Positions 45,009-58,087 are shown, counted from the first letter of the stretch. The stretch: DNA of 64,000 nt from Phyto melanocephala (GCA_941918925.1 OW799233.1:116139833-116203832); one strand, 5' to 3'. Notes: generated by a model from the sequence alone, not told the origin. Made by a program: numbers and translations.

Positions 45009-47137
45009 TATCGAATATTGAAATATTCGTTGTACATTTTTTTTTGGTTTTTTTGTCATTTATTAAAAAATCTTCACGACTATTTTTCCTTGTAGGGTTA
45101 AATGAAAAATTGTCTGTCTTAAATTTGGCCCGAAACTGCATAGCCTTAATGTATGACTATTTAAAAATAAATTGATAATTGTTAACAAATTTCTTAGTAA
45201 ATTAATTTTGCTTTGTGTTTGTCGCCTATGACATCTTTCTCCATCCTCAGGTCTTATTATATATAAAAATTCAGGCTCTTTATAGAATTAAAATAATAAT
45301 TTGATAATAAAATAACAGCTACAACAACTACAGCAACATTCATAACAATAACTAGTGGTATACTAAATGAGACATTGAACTTGGACTAAAATGAAATCTA
45401 TGTGAATTTAGGCAGTGGTAATACTCACAAGACATCATTCAACGTGACTGCATTTGCAACCAAAGCATTTGAAGGTACTACAACGTTAACATTTGGGTTT
45501 TTCTAAGTATTATTTTTTATAGCAGTAATATTAAAGATCTATTAACTGTAATTATGGTTTTAGTTTTGTATGCCAACATTTACAATTTCTCTCAAAAGTC
45601 TAAATTTTTCAGTGAATTTGAATTAATTTTATGAATAATCAAATCTCTTCCAACTCATTCAAAAAAGAGAAAAATTTTTAATTTAAATTCAAACAACTAA
45701 TCAAATAATACAGAATTGCACAACAACAAACAACAACAAAAAAAAATAATAGAAAAACTCTGAGTTAAAAAACCCTTTATCTTTTTAACACAGCAAAACA
45801 AAATGAAAATTTAAATAAAGTTGAAATTAAAAATACCAAAAAATAAAAATAAAAATACTTAAGCAATCCCACCCCTTTTCTCACACTCTCACTAAAAGTT
45901 TCAATATTCAGGCAAAACTTTATTACCACAAACAACAAAACTCTCCCACTCCCTACAGCAAGTGAGACGGAAATGAAACTTTCGGAAAATACAATGCAAA
46001 GTTGACAACAACAACAAAAACTAGCCCGAATGAAAATTTTAACTAAAAATCAAAGTGGAAACGGAAGTTATTTTGTTGAAATATAAACTTAAACTAAGAT
46101 GCAAATAACAAGTACAACAATAAAAACTGGAAGGTACAACAAAAAAAGAAGAAGGAAAAAAAATTCAATATAAACTCGTACTTATAGACTGATGGGAAAA
46201 TAGCAAAAGCATTGATGTCTTTAGCGATTTGTGGGTTTTAAATAGTTGTACAACATTTCCTATGCCACACGGCATGGTAAAATGGACTGAGAGGATTAAA
46301 AAAAACAAAATTAAACTACAAATAAAAAATAAAAGGGTAAAAAGCTATAAATTAACTTCAAGTGTCGATATTTGGCAGAATACTTTTTTTTCGTATTTCG
46401 TTAGAGGAAAAACTTAGTAATCAATTTAGAGAGTGGGTTTTCAGAAGCTCGAGATTTTTTAAGTTAATTTTTTATTTTTTTTTCTATATACAATTGTGTA
46501 TATAATGCCGTCAAACCGTTATTATTATTTTTATTCCATCCGGAATTCAACAAAGTTTAAATTTTTTTCTTATTGAAAATTCAGCAGCATGCAAAAGTTT
46601 TGGCATGCAAACCAAGCGTAACTTCCTTGGTATTTTTCGTTTTCCATTTGTACCCAAGAGAGTTTGTAACCACTTACTTCGTTTGGAAAATGTTTATGCA
46701 GAAAGTATAGGCTGGCATGAGAAGTACTTGGTAGTGATCAATAAGGTTTCGTGTAATAGGTTTTCGTAATAGAGTTTACTTAAAGGATCTGGTAAATGCA
46801 TGTATTGTCTCTTAAGGTATATAACTCTAGAAGCTAAAGCTCTCATTTGTATTGTGAAATGATTCAAATACGGGTAATTGAAGGTTCTGTGCGGCTGTAG
46901 TAATTTAAAGATGGTAATGATAACATTTATTTTAAAACCAATTGAATAAACATCAATTTTCTAAATTATATGTTAACATGTTTCAATTTAAATAAAGAAA
47001 AAAAAAAATAGAACCAAACTATCGAAATGTTTAAGTAAAACGTCTGTCGAATATTCAATAAAAATATATTATATTAAATGCATATTCTTATAGTAATACA
47101 TTTGGCAAAAAAATTATAAAGTTACAATTTAAGATAT
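45009..47137. other. Non-coding stretch, A-rich
   Basis: Rich in CAACAACAA and AAATAAAA runs (for example 45720-45850, 46000-46150). No recognised gene or repeat family. Confidence 0.5.
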
Positions 47138-47344
47138 TTAATTAAATTCAGTAATCAAAAATTTTCTATAACTTAATGCAGATTTTATAAAATTAACTAA
47201 ATTTCGCCAGTCTCCATCCTCTTGTCCGTTCAGAATGTTTATAACTTCTTCTTCGCTTAGCGTTAATTTTCCAAAGTTCGCAATTCTAAATTCATTAAGT
47301 GCCGGACAGATACCCAAGAAATGTTTGAATGGTTCCAAAACCAA
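47138..47344 (-). pseudogene. Non-LTR retrotransposon C-terminal fragment
   Basis: A 68-residue frame with KHFLGICPALNEFRIANFGK, LSEEEVINILNG and DWRNLVNFIKSALSYRKFLI. This resembles the extreme C terminus of LINE polyproteins after the Cys-rich motif (HF...CP.L...R...F, then L.G..W..L..F...A..YR..LI). Upstream on the minus strand the similarity fades within about 50 bp. Which clade is uncertain. A short 3' scrap, as expected of 5'-truncated LINE copies. Confidence 0.5.
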
Positions 47345-47558
47345 TTAAGACAGGATATACAGATAATGAGACCATGGTGCATATATTATTTGCAATGTAT
47401 AGATGACCAGATGAGTTTTTATCAGAATATATTTTATTGAAGATTTTTAGTTGCTTTTTACACCCTTTTGAACGAGATGTTCCACTTACGCTTAAAATCG
47501 GACATGTTCTGTGATACCTTAGTAGGCAGTTTTTGAAAATTGTGCAGAAAATTTATGT

Positions 47559-49050
47559 TATCCGCTTACTGCTATCTTTAACAAATCCATTAAATTAGGG
47601 TACGCACCATTGATTTGGAAATTATCCTATATAATTCCGTTGTTTAGAAATGGAAGCAAAATTCAGATACCAAATTATCGAAGCATTGCTGAGTTGAGTG
47701 ATATTCCCAAACTTTTTGAAAAAATTTTAACTGACAATTTATACTATCAAATATCTTCGATTTTGTCACCGTGCCAACATAGTTTTTGTTAACATCGTTC
47801 TACAACGACTAATATTTTGGAGCTAACTACTATTATAAATGACGGTTTTATAAATAAAATGTAAACTGATGCTGTCTACACAGATTTTAGTAAAGCCTTT
47901 GATAAGGTAAACCATGATCTCTTGCTTAACAAATTGTCATTAATGTACCACGGATATGACAATAAAATGGTTAAGATCATACTTGTCTTATAGAACTCAA
48001 CAAGTTAAGTTGTTAAGTCTAATACTACGTCTAATACTATCAAAGATTCTTCTGGCATTCCGCAAGGTAGCCACCTTGGTCCTATTTTATTGACCTTATT
48101 TAAAAACGATCTACCTTCAGTTATCCAGCCCTTCAAAGTTTTGATGTATGCCAATAGTGTCAAAATTTTTCATTTTTTTAATAATCTCGAAGACCAACTT
48201 TGCCTTCAATCTGATTTTGACAAATTGGTTAATTGGTGTGAAATCAACTTAATGGAGCTGAATATAAAAAAATGTAAGCACGTGGCCTTTTTTAGAATTA
48301 AGAAATTGGATTTATTTTATTGCATTAACGAGTGTAAACTTGATCACCAATAAAATTTTCATGACCATATTTCGTTAATTGGTAACAAAGCAAATGGTGT
48401 ACTTGGATTTATGAAGGGGTGGTGCAAAGAATTTCTATATCCTAAAATTACGAAACAATTACATTCATCGCTAGTACGACCTATTCTAGAATACGGATCA
48501 ATTATATGGGATCCTTATTATAACATTCATATTGATAGTATCGAGTCTGTACAAAAGAAATTTTTAATACTTTGTTTACGTGGAAACAATTGTGTTTGGA
48601 AAGAATTTGTTTTTATTATCTTCATACGAGAGCAGACTCCGTCTTATAATTTTACCAACTTCAAAAACTCGTCGTTTAATGCTGACTTTTTCATTTGTGC
48701 TGGGCTTAATTCAAGGCGATGTGGATTCTGAATTCCTGCTAAGTAAAAAATCTTTAAATGTTCCTACCAAACCTACTCAAAACTTCTGTCTTATTAACTT
48801 AAAATACTATAGATCTAACTATGCTAATAATGATCTTCTTCGTCGTATATGTGAAAACTTTAATAACTATTATCACCTTATTGGCCTTAATGAATGTAAA
48901 GAAATTGTAAAAAGAAACATTATTTTATATTTATATTTTTCAATTGTATAGAATATTATTTTATATATAGCCTTAATTTTGTAATTTTGCATACATAATT
49001 CTGTAAGGATATATAATCTATAGACAATTAATAAATAAATAAATAAAATA
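47559..49050 (+). pseudogene. 5'-truncated LINE, reverse transcriptase remnant with AAAT tail
   Basis: With frameshifts and stops the plus strand reads YPLTAIFNKSIKLGYAPLIW, IPNYRSIAELSDIPKLFEKI, SPCQHSFC, AVYTDFSKAFDKVNHDLLLN, DSSGIPQGSHLGPIL, MYANSVKIFHFF, LHSSLVRPILEYGSIIWDPY and ESRLRLIILPTSKTRRLMLT. These are RT motifs of a Jockey/CR1-type LINE followed by its C-terminal region. The catalytic YADD is changed to YANS. It starts within the RT, so it is 5'-truncated, and ends in AATAAATAAATAAATAAA near 49030-49049. It differs from the element at 13.7 kb. Confidence 0.88.
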
Positions 49051-49764
49051 TTTATATTTTATTCGAACTTTTTTACTATGTATTAAATTTTCAATGTGAA
49101 CCATTTTTATTTTGGCTTAAGTTCATTTATTCTTTCATTTAATTTTATAATTCAAATTTAATTAAATTTTTAGGAATATTCTTTCTAAAATTATTTCCGA
49201 TATTAGCCGAGTGGAATGCGTTTCCGAAATCAGCTACGATTTCATCATCAGCACTCTTTATAGGTATACTACTATGTAATTGAAAATTCCTATTTATGTT
49301 ACAATTCAATGAAATTTGAATTAGTGAATCTTAGTATTACTTTTCAAATTTGTTGAATTTTTACTTCACCTATCAAATAACAATTCATAATTCAACATGT
49401 TCATATTCTTTTATATTAATTAATAAATAATTAAATAAATAAAAACTTTAACTGTTTTATAAACTGACAAATCTGTATGCTTTCTTTAGACCAGAGTCGG
49501 TTATAATCTGTTAATGTTATAAATATATTATAATTCTTTAGTACTTTTACCAATCTCTAATACTAGATATATATATAACATATATATCATACTTTAAAAT
49601 ATAATTTTCCATTTAATCTTTTCTACTAACAAAAATTTATGTCACATCCCTCGTATCATATCTTGGCAAGCCACAATTCATGTAGGACATAACAGAAAAG
49701 TAAAGAAATAAAACTAAAGAATTTGAATTTTTTTCCACTATGCGTATCAGTTATATGAATTATA
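49051..49764. other. No recognisable feature
   Basis: AT-rich with short TA runs near 49568-49590. Nothing assignable. Confidence 0.5.
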
Positions 49765-50590
49765 CTAGAAAAGCCCGGAGCGCGTTGCTACGCCCCTTCA
49801 TGAATTTTAATCGCATTCTAAATTTTAATTTAATATCAAGTGCAAGGCTAAAAACTATAACTTTTTCTTTATGAGCGTGGCACTGCCCACTTTTCTAATT
49901 ACGAAACTGTATAGTCATGACAGCTCAATAAGTGTGCAAAGTTTTAGAAAAGTCGGTCCAGTGAAAGTACCTTAAAACTATATTTTTTTTAATGGGCCTA
50001 CCCCTGCCCACTTTTCTAATCACGAAATTGTATAGTCATGACAGCTCAATATGTGTGCAAAGTTTCAGAAAAATCGGTCCAGTGCAAGTACCTCAAAATG
50101 ATACCTTTTTTTAATGGGCGTGGCACTGCCCACTTTTCTAATGACGAAAGTGTAAAGTTATGACAGCTTAGTATGTTTGCAAAGTTTCAGAAAATTCGTC
50201 CAGTGCAAGTAGCTAAAACTGATAACTAATTTTTAATGGGCGTGGCCCCGCCCACTTTTTCAATCACGAAATTATAAAGTCATGACAGCTTAATATGTGT
50301 GCAAAGTTTCAGAAAAATCGGTCCAGTGCAAGTACCTCAATATTAAAACTTTTTTAGGGGCGTGGCCCCGCCCACTTTTCTTATCACGAAATTATTTAGT
50401 CATGACAGCTCGATATGTGTGCAAAGTTTCAGAAAAATCGGTCAAGTGCAAGTAGCTAAAACTGATAACTAATTTTTTATGGGCGTGGCCCCGCCCACTT
50501 TTTTTCACCCATAAACACTCCCTGGTATGTGTACAACAACCTACCAAAGTTTGAGCCCGATCGGTTTTACAGTTTCGGAGTCTATAGCTA

Positions 50591-50621
<31 letters not shown>

Positions 50622-50641
50622 TTCACTTTTATATATATAGA
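49765..50641 (-). mobile_element. Nonautonomous Helitron with ~6 internal tandem units
   Basis: The 3' end on the minus strand, GCAACGCGCTCCGGGCTTTT then CTAG, is at the left with host A at 49764. The 5' end TCTATATATATAAAAGTGAA is at the right. The next host base is C, where T would be expected on the plus strand. The body is six ~120-bp units (GGGCGTGGCCCCGCCCAC variants) and a CA run near 50590-50617. Close relative of 37454-38594, differing in unit number. Confidence 0.83.
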
Positions 50642-51049
50642 CTATTTCTAACAACAGCTAGTCTTGTACCATAATCATTTTCAGACATGTTTTCCAAACA
50701 AAATCTCACTGGCAGCCTTTTAACTAAAGCAACCCTTTGCGAAAAATATTTTTGCACTTCATTTTTTCTCATTTATTTTAAAGTCGAAATATGGTTATAC
50801 ATATATCAAAATAATTGAAAAAATATATATAAATATTTATGGCTTAATAAAAGGCATAGAATACATGTATTAACAAGTTTTTAATGATATGTCGAAATGT
50901 TTAAAAATAAACAGGAGGAAACTCAATCCAAATGTAATTTTTCCGTCACCACATTATAATAAAATGGTAAACAAAATGTGTATTGTGGTAAATGGCGGTA
51001 GGGTTGCCATTTTTAACAAATATTTTAAAGCGTATTTTGAATTTTCTTT
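50642..51049. other. No recognisable feature
   Basis: AT-rich sequence between a Helitron and an INE-1-like fragment. No supported gene. Confidence 0.5.
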
Positions 51050-51570
51050 TTTATACCCGCCACCAAAAAAAAAAAATGGTGGGGGTTTATTCATTTTGTC
51101 ATTCCGTTTGTTACACATCGATATATCTATTTAAGAGCCCATAAAGTATATATATTCTGAATCGGGGTTTGATTTTATGACGATCTAGCTATGTCCATCC
51201 GTCTGTCCTTTTGTACGTCTGTTGAAAGCACGATAGAAGTCGGACCGAAAAAGCTAGGGCTCTCAAATTTCGGGCTAAATCGAAATATTAGGAAGGGACT
51301 TATAGCTAGGTCAAAAGAAACCGTGTCCTTCCAACATCGAATTCAATGCAGTTGTGTCCAACTGCATTAACGAGAGCCATGAAATTTCGAATGTTACTTA
51401 CTGAGTAAAAAAAAATATTTTTCTCAGAAAAATGCTTAAATCCATGAGTTACAAAAGGAGTTATAGATTAAAATGTACGAAAATTTATAACGCATAGTGT
51501 ATTTTTCGGTATATTCAAAATTTAAAACCTAATAAAACGGACAAAATTAAATGTATGATTCTGAATTTTT
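51050..51570 (+). mobile_element. INE-1-like element, 5' fragment
   Basis: Starts TTTATACCCGCCACCAAAAA and contains AGCCCATAAAGTATATATAT, CTATGTCCATCCGTCTGTCC and TGTATTTTTCGGTATATTC. Similarity stops after ACGGACAAAATTAAATGTAT. Central repeats, MITE and 3' hairpin are absent. More diverged than the copy at 42160. Confidence 0.8.
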
Positions 51571-52239
51571 TGTATAAAAATCAAATTTAAAAACATTGGA
51601 AATCTGGCTTTCCACAATCCCGTTTTATGATATTTCTTCTTTTAATCGTATTCTACACTATAGTGTAAAGTTTGTTTAATTCGTTATAAACTCTAGATAA
51701 TATTTTCCTGACGAGCTGTCTGAAACTAATGCCCTATTATGTTTGAAAAGGTATTGTGGCTACGCTAATAATCTACCATATAGGAAACTTAAAGTTGTAT
51801 GGAGATTTTGAAATACATTAGTATTATAAATGGTGATTTTTTTTTTGGTATTTGATTTTTAGTATTGAGTTTTCCAGAGTAAAATAGAGTTTCGGGACAT
51901 GTATCAAAGTCGTACCGCTATAATGTTTGCCATTTCACTACTATTAAACTAACAAACCAACAACGCTTTTAAATCATTTAATAGTGCTGAGTGAAAAATA
52001 CGTTTCGCATACTGCGTCTATTTTGTTATTGTTATAATCGACCCACCGAACTAGTTGTTGTGATTAAATTTAACAGCAGTTTCACTTTATCGGACATCAG
52101 TTGACCAACATGTATACAAAGAGCGCGCATCGATAAAATAGTGTCAATAAAGATCGCAATATGCCGTTGTCTATAATTGGACTTTTGTTATTCGATCACC
52201 CTAAAGATTTTACTAAGGAATACAAAATGAGTTCTGAAT
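51571..52239. other. No recognisable feature
   Basis: AT-rich, no supported gene. May hold the unrecognisably decayed first part of the mariner remnant that follows. Confidence 0.45.
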
Positions 52240-52740
52240 CCAGGCTATGTATGTCGTTTTTAGTAAACCAACCCTTTGAAAGTCCACTTTTCTTTCGAAA
52301 AATTGTCTTCAGCGGCAAAGTTTATTTTTGTCGAATTTCTTGTAGAGAGCTACCAATGACTGTTCAAAAGCTTTCATTGCACCCTTAAGGATGCACTTTT
52401 TGGTGCAGTTTGTTGGCCAGTTGCATAATCCGACCGTTTTTCTTCAAGAACGATGAAAATTGCAACGTAACAGTCAATTGAATAACAATGATTACAATTT
52501 TTTTTCCACAAAATCGTTTTAACACGACAGTGAGTGCCATACGGAATACAAGTTTAATGAACCCATAGAGAGCCGTCTATTTTCTGCCCAGATGATGCGA
52601 TTGGATCCAATTGGACTATTTTTTTAGGGACACGTGAAAACTCTCGCGTACAGGGATAATCTTTCGTCAATATCAGCTTTAGAGGACAATATTACATACA
52701 GCTGGTCGAAATGCTAGAAAAATTATACCATTTTTAGCCA
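52240..52740 (+). pseudogene. Mariner-type transposase remnant (rosa-like)
   Basis: One frame with stops reads KIVFSGKVYFCRISCRELPM, QKLSLHP, CTFWCSLLASCIIRPFFFKN and DENCNVTVN. After a gap another reads MMRLDPIGLFF, GHVKTLAYRDNLSSISALED. This follows the mariner-like order FHRKIVFSDEAHF, HPQK.TVWC..WAGGIIGPFFF, PRSCDLTPLD.FLWG.VK and YAD.P..I.ALE. The first catalytic Asp is gone (FSG instead of FSD). No terminal repeats found. Same type as 29040-29640. Confidence 0.75.
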
Positions 52741-53740
52741 CGGCCGTAGCCGCTTGTAATAAATCTTTAAATTGCACGTAAAAAACATTTAATTATTGCC
52801 AAAACAAATACATTCACCTTTGCAAATTTTGTATGTTATTTTAAATGCCCAACGACTAAAAAATCACCCGATGCCATCTCTTCGCCAAACTAAAATTAAA
52901 AATAATATTTTGTTCATCTGCCCCTTTTTTTGGTGAATTTTTTGTTCTTGCTGGCTGTCTTAACAAATTCGTAAATTTCTTATGTGAACCTTATCCGGCA
53001 ACTTTATGCGTATATCCTTTTTTCATCCTTTTGGCTCCGTTGGATACGTGTCTTTGCAATTTGTGTACAGGATATGTTCTAGCATATATTATGGAGATTT
53101 TTTTCTTGTCCAAGTTGATATTTTCTTGTTTATTTATTCCTATTAAAAATGAAAAACCATAATATTGTTTATATTTTCAATTGATATGTATCCTGTTTAT
53201 AAAAAAAGGATTTACAAACAGTGGTACGTGCTGGCTCTGTACTGTTTTGACAAGGGGAGGGTGAGATTTGGAGGTTTGGTTAAGAAGGTGGTTTTATTTT
53301 AAGTTGTTTTTTTTCACCAAATTCTTATTTCTCATTTTGTCTTGTATACTTTGGCACTTGCAGTGATTTATGGTTTTTACATTTTTGGGCGCTGGGATTT
53401 TGTACTTTTTTTCTTTCCATTTTTTTTGTTTGATTCCATTTAACTTTCTTTATTTTTCATCTCTTAGTATTGGTTGTGCGTTATTGTGATAATGGAATTA
53501 AATGTTATCCAACATTATTTTAATGCGTTTGCATTGGAACGGAAATTGTTTTGTGTGCTATAGGTTTGTGACGTCGTTTAGGGTGTGTATAAATGCGTAG
53601 AGTTTGAAATAATCTTGTGCATTTTTAAATAAATTTTAAATCTATCTGGACTTTAAAGTGGGATATAGAGGTGCGTAAACTTAAGTAATCTTAAAAAAAA
53701 CACGATACATTAGCTCTTAATGAAATTTGAACATAAATAG
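52741..53740. other. Non-coding stretch
   Basis: T-rich, no assignable gene or repeat family. Confidence 0.5.
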
Positions 53741-54340
53741 TAGGTTGGAAGGTAGGTAGTAAGGCTGGTGCGAATTTACCCTCACCCAGATGCCAATACG
53801 GTCTATTGTGACGACTTAGTGCAGAACTAAAAAGAAGAATAGAATAAAAATAGAATGAAGAATAGAAGATATACAAGTGATGAAGTAGTGGACACCAAAT
53901 TAATACAAAAAAGAGCTGAAGCCTACAATTGACCCATTCTCAGTGTCGTATCACGAAGCCAGGTCATTCCCATTACGAATCCTATCAGATCTCAAGTCCA
54001 CAGCTCGAGACATCCCCCAATTCGTCTTGAAATCTGCTGTTAATCTGCAGTCTGGGACATTGGCACAGAATGTGCTCAACTGTCTCCAACTTATCCGGAT
54101 CCTCGCACTGCCTATTCGTTTTCAACAAGCTCAGTCCCATTCTTACCGCCATCCTGCCCAACGTATAGTGGCCCGTAATGATCCCTATTATAGTTCTCAC
54201 GCAGACCCTACCTGTGTTAAGAAGCAAATCCGAATCAGACTTACTGAGCACCGGCCACAACGTCTGTGATACTCTGCAGTCCGTTCGGTCACTCCAGAAT
54301 TGATTATCCTACCGAAATAGAAACCCAATAGAGGCCTAAC
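53741..54340 (-). pseudogene. 3' end of a non-LTR retrotransposon with RNase H-type tail
   Basis: The minus-strand frame 54260-53985 contains TIIGIITGHYTLGRMAVRMG, CEDPDKLETVEHILCQCPRL and SRFQDELGDVSS. This matches the LINE C-terminal block TGH..L..H..RMG....C..C....ETVEH.LC.CP.L (Loa/I/Jockey-type polyproteins with RNase H). Upstream, QFWSDRTDCRVSQTLWPVLS continues the domain. Downstream is a 3' untranslated region (53741-53940) with a pyrimidine-rich CTATTCTTC stretch. It ends ATTCGCACCAGCCTTACTAC and then CTACC. That 3' end resembles the tail of the SINEs at 56624 and 63376. Confidence 0.8.
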
Positions 54341-56149
54341 CTATAAATAGCAACTTTGATTGAGTAGTTTGTTCTTTGATACGTTATTAATAACAACTAG
54401 AGTCTGAATGATATTATATTCACTAAGTTGCCACACAGTCTGCGGAACATTCCAGTACCCTTTAGCAAATTCAGAAGTAGCGATTTTGGATGACAACCTG
54501 ACATATTTTGTTTTTAGTATCCAAAAAGATTTTTACAGATGGCAACTGACAACTATCATAATTCGATTGCATTTGTAAATGAAATTTGTTTGATATCCAT
54601 AAAGTCAATAATAAATTCTGTTTGAATTTCAGCAAAGTTAAGGAGTACTTTTCAGAGAAAGTAATGTACCGAACATTATTCTTCTTTGGCAAAACAGTTC
54701 CTACAATAGTTGCTTAAGGGCAGACTAATCTCTAGACTATGCAGTTATCAGAGAAGAATTTTCTAATTTTATTTTAACGGAATTTTTGTCATTTGTAAAA
54801 CTTAACTGATCGACTGTGCCCTTTAACGCCTATTTATCAATTTACTTCTTAAAATCTAAGAACATGACAATATTGAATTCTCCACTTTCCTATATGACAT
54901 TAATTTTGATTTGCAAAACAGTATGATTTATACCCAGTTGTCGTGGGCAACACTTTTGATTTATTAACAAATACTTAGTTCGAATTTACATGAAAGAAAA
55001 GGCTTGCTATGAAGATGACACCAGATATAAGAAAAGTCTTATTTAAATTAACTTTTTTAAACAATATGGTGAGTTGGGTATCCTTACTTTGACCGCCAGA
55101 ATCCATTTTGGATAATATCTTGCCTAAAACGATCGATTTGTAACTTAACTGCAATGGTCTTGTAATAATAAATGATAAGAATGAGATTTTTCCTACGCCG
55201 ACTTCATTGCAAATTTACTCAATTGGATTAAGGGTAATGACATTGAATCAACTGTTCTCCACTGGAGAAGTACTCTGCATGTGATTATTAGTCTGGCTAA
55301 TATAGTGAACAATAAGACTGCATATTTATTAATAATTATCTTTCATGAATAGATTTGCTCAAGATGCCTGACACGTGTTTCACTAAATAATGGAAAATCT
55401 TAATTCTCGTGCGGATAAAACGACAGCAATATCTTACAAATTTCTAGGAAAATCCCTGATTTAATTTCTTAATGATCTCACCATCAGTATTAACATTAGT
55501 TCATATTTATATTGGGAATAACAAAAACTATTGTAAGTTTCTAAATGATTACAACATTCATGGTAAACCATCCGAAGATTCAGCAACTTTGAAACATTAT
55601 GAAACTTGTAAACTATTTTTCGATCACTTTGCTTTTAAAAATTCTGAAACTAAAACGAGTTGGTCTAAAACTTTCAGACATCCGTTGCTTAAACAGTCAT
55701 GAGATACTAATTTAAGCGCTGTAATCGAAATCGACATATGTGACAAATATTTATTTTCGAGTTTTTTATGACAGTGTGATACTAAACCTCAAACATCGAT
55801 AGCACAAATTAAGTATAAATTTAAAACTTTTCAGTTAAAATGTGAAAATTGCTTCCGAATATAAGCAACTGCCCTGTATGTAATTTTTTGTTTATCGAAA
55901 AATCTCTTTATATAACCCAGCAAAAGCTGCACTTACCTAATATGTTAGCAAGTAATTTTTGAGATAATAAAAAACTAGTAATTTTGTTAGCCAAACAACT
56001 ACTAATTTTTCTTTAACTTGTAGCAAAAATTCATTACCCTTGCTTACAAATATACTTACAAAAAAAAGCAAATAACTAGTTAACAATAGAAACAACAAGC
56101 TTAGTTACAACTATAACCCCAATTCCATTAAATATTTCGACTAAGAGAA
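54341..56149. other. Unassigned stretch, possibly decayed element
   Basis: AT-rich. A 76-codon frame at 55472-55702 (with NNKNYCKFLNDYNIHGKPSE) has more balanced composition than the surroundings but no motif I recognise. Nothing else can be supported. Confidence 0.4.
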
Positions 56150-56530
56150 GAAGTCAGTCCATCTAAAGTAATTCCTTAGGGATTTCTAATTTGATTTCCT
56201 GAAGAATTTCAAGTTCGTCATTGTATTGAAATTAACTACCAAATACAGGACACTTACAAATGTAATATTCAAAAGTCTAATCCTCTTCCTCGCATGCTCT
56301 AGATATTAGTTTATCTGATAGTCCTATTCGAACTAGATGAGTTCTTATCTCGCTGTTACCTGTTACTACATCTGTTGTTCTACCTGTTACTAAAATAATC
56401 CCCTAAGAAATAATCTACTCAGTTTTAGAATCTCCTTAGATCTCTTAATATTTGGTTCACCACATAGTAACTCGTCATCTTACCGATGGTAGAAACTTAC
56501 CACTTTGTGTCATGCTCTTCAATCACCCAA
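56150..56530 (-). pseudogene. Non-LTR retrotransposon C-terminal fragment
   Basis: The minus strand reads VTGNSEIRTHLVRIGLSDKL and ISRACEEED, a stop, then TFEYYICKCPVFG. This is the LINE TGH..IR.HL.RIGL....CR.C.EE.ET.EH.IC.CP.F tail with one stop codon and His to Asn in TGH. It is only a few hundred bases. Possibly the same broad lineage as 53741-54340, but a different copy. Confidence 0.7.
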
Positions 56531-56623
56531 ATGTTTAGTTCACTTTTAAGCCTTCAAAGGGATTTAGTACTTTCCAAGTTTATATTATTAAAAAATTATC
56601 TCATTTCATAAAATTTGTCGGCT

Positions 56624-56858
56624 GGGTGCCCCGATGGACTAGTCAGTAGTGTGCTGGTCTGCTAGTCTAGGGGTTGCGGGTTTGATTCCCGCCAGATACT
56701 CTGGACTGTTCTGTTTATCTTTCTCTTCCACTCAAACTATTTCTATTATTATTCTATTCTTCTCTTTATTTCTATATTAAGGCGCACAGTGGACCATACT
56801 GGTCTCCGAATGATGGTGTAAGGGTAACTTTGCACCAGCCTTACCTACCTACCTACCT
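56624..56858 (+). mobile_element. tRNA-derived SINE, subfamily B
   Basis: Head GGGTGCCCCGATGGACTAGT, A-box-like AGTCAGTAGTGTGCTGG, B box GGTTTGATTCCCGCC and a pyrimidine-rich body. The tail TTTGCACCAGCCTTACCTAC runs into (CTAC)n. A perfect 12-bp duplication AATTTGTCGGCT lies at 56612-56623 and 56859-56870. The 3' third differs from subfamily A and resembles the LINE 3' end at 53741-53860. Confidence 0.92.
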
Positions 56859-58087
56859 AATTTGTCGGCTTCTTAGTTTCTAATTATTCCGTAAAAGCGC
56901 GGAATCCATATTATCTTTAGACTTTCACAATTTATATAAGAGTTTAAATTACTTTTGCATTGCAGAACATTTTGAAACTCAGCTTTCCCGTTCATGCAGG
57001 TCTTGATAACTGATTGGCTATTCATAAAAATACAAGTCGGATCTTTATTATAAGTCTCCTATATCCATTTTATTCCCATCATAATCACCATAATCACAGC
57101 TTGGAAAACTGTATTTTAAGCTGGTACACGGTAGTTCAGTTCGGTCACAAATTTTCGACCCGTCACACAGAGGAGTATTTGACCGGAAAAGCTGGCCAAA
57201 AATGCAAAACTAAATTTTAAGAAATCTTAAGAACTAAGTACGCAGCTCGACAGACCACAATATTTTACATTATATTGTAAATTTTGAAGACTTTTAGTTG
57301 CGACTTGTAGCTCTGAGACCCTGCCAAAGTCAGGAAAGTGGAGAAAATTATATGAGATTTACATGTTTTTTTCGGTTTCTGGATGTTTTTATGATATTTT
57401 TTTTTGCGGCTAAACGAATAAAGGTTTAACAATGATTTTTTTTTTTCGCTGAAAGGTTTGATCAAAAATTATTTAAAAAAGAAAAAAAATTTTAAATATG
57501 TAGAATATTCATGTTGAAACAATTCGTTCAAAAGCTAAAAACAAAAAAAATTATACACTTTTTTTGCAAAAAATTAAAAAGAAGAGTTTTTTGAAAGTGA
57601 GGTTAGCATCTCTACGAATTATGTTTGATACTACAATAAAATTTTGAGTCTCTAATTTTAAAAACAAGAACAAAAGTGTGCTCAAGTTTGCGCCATTATT
57701 TTTCACGATTTTTTTAAATTTTCACATTTTTTTCTATTTTTGCTCATCAGCCACTTTTTCTTATACATTTATATCGTCATAAACTTTTATTTATTTTGAA
57801 TTATTGATTTCAACTGTTATTCACATCACTTTTATTACTTAACAATGTTAATTTCTGCCTATAATTATAAATTTGAAAATTCTTTATTATCGATAATAGT
57901 TATAAGGGAATGTCCCACACAACCCCATAAAAGTTATTTTTATATACCTGCTCTACAAAACATTATTTGTTAAAAAAATATATACGTAAATAATAAGAAT
58001 AATTATTAAAAGCATTAATCACAAAAATAAGCTTACCAAAAATAAATACTGGTACATAAAATATACATGGGCACCCAGGTATCAGGT

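Noticed and set aside
50392..50616. Cys/Val-repeat open frame on the minus strand
   Set aside because: It is the translation of a CA microsatellite and Helitron repeats.
55472..55702. 76-codon frame as a host mini-gene
   Set aside because: No recognisable motif, no conserved neighbours and surrounding sequence looks like decayed repeats. Left unassigned.
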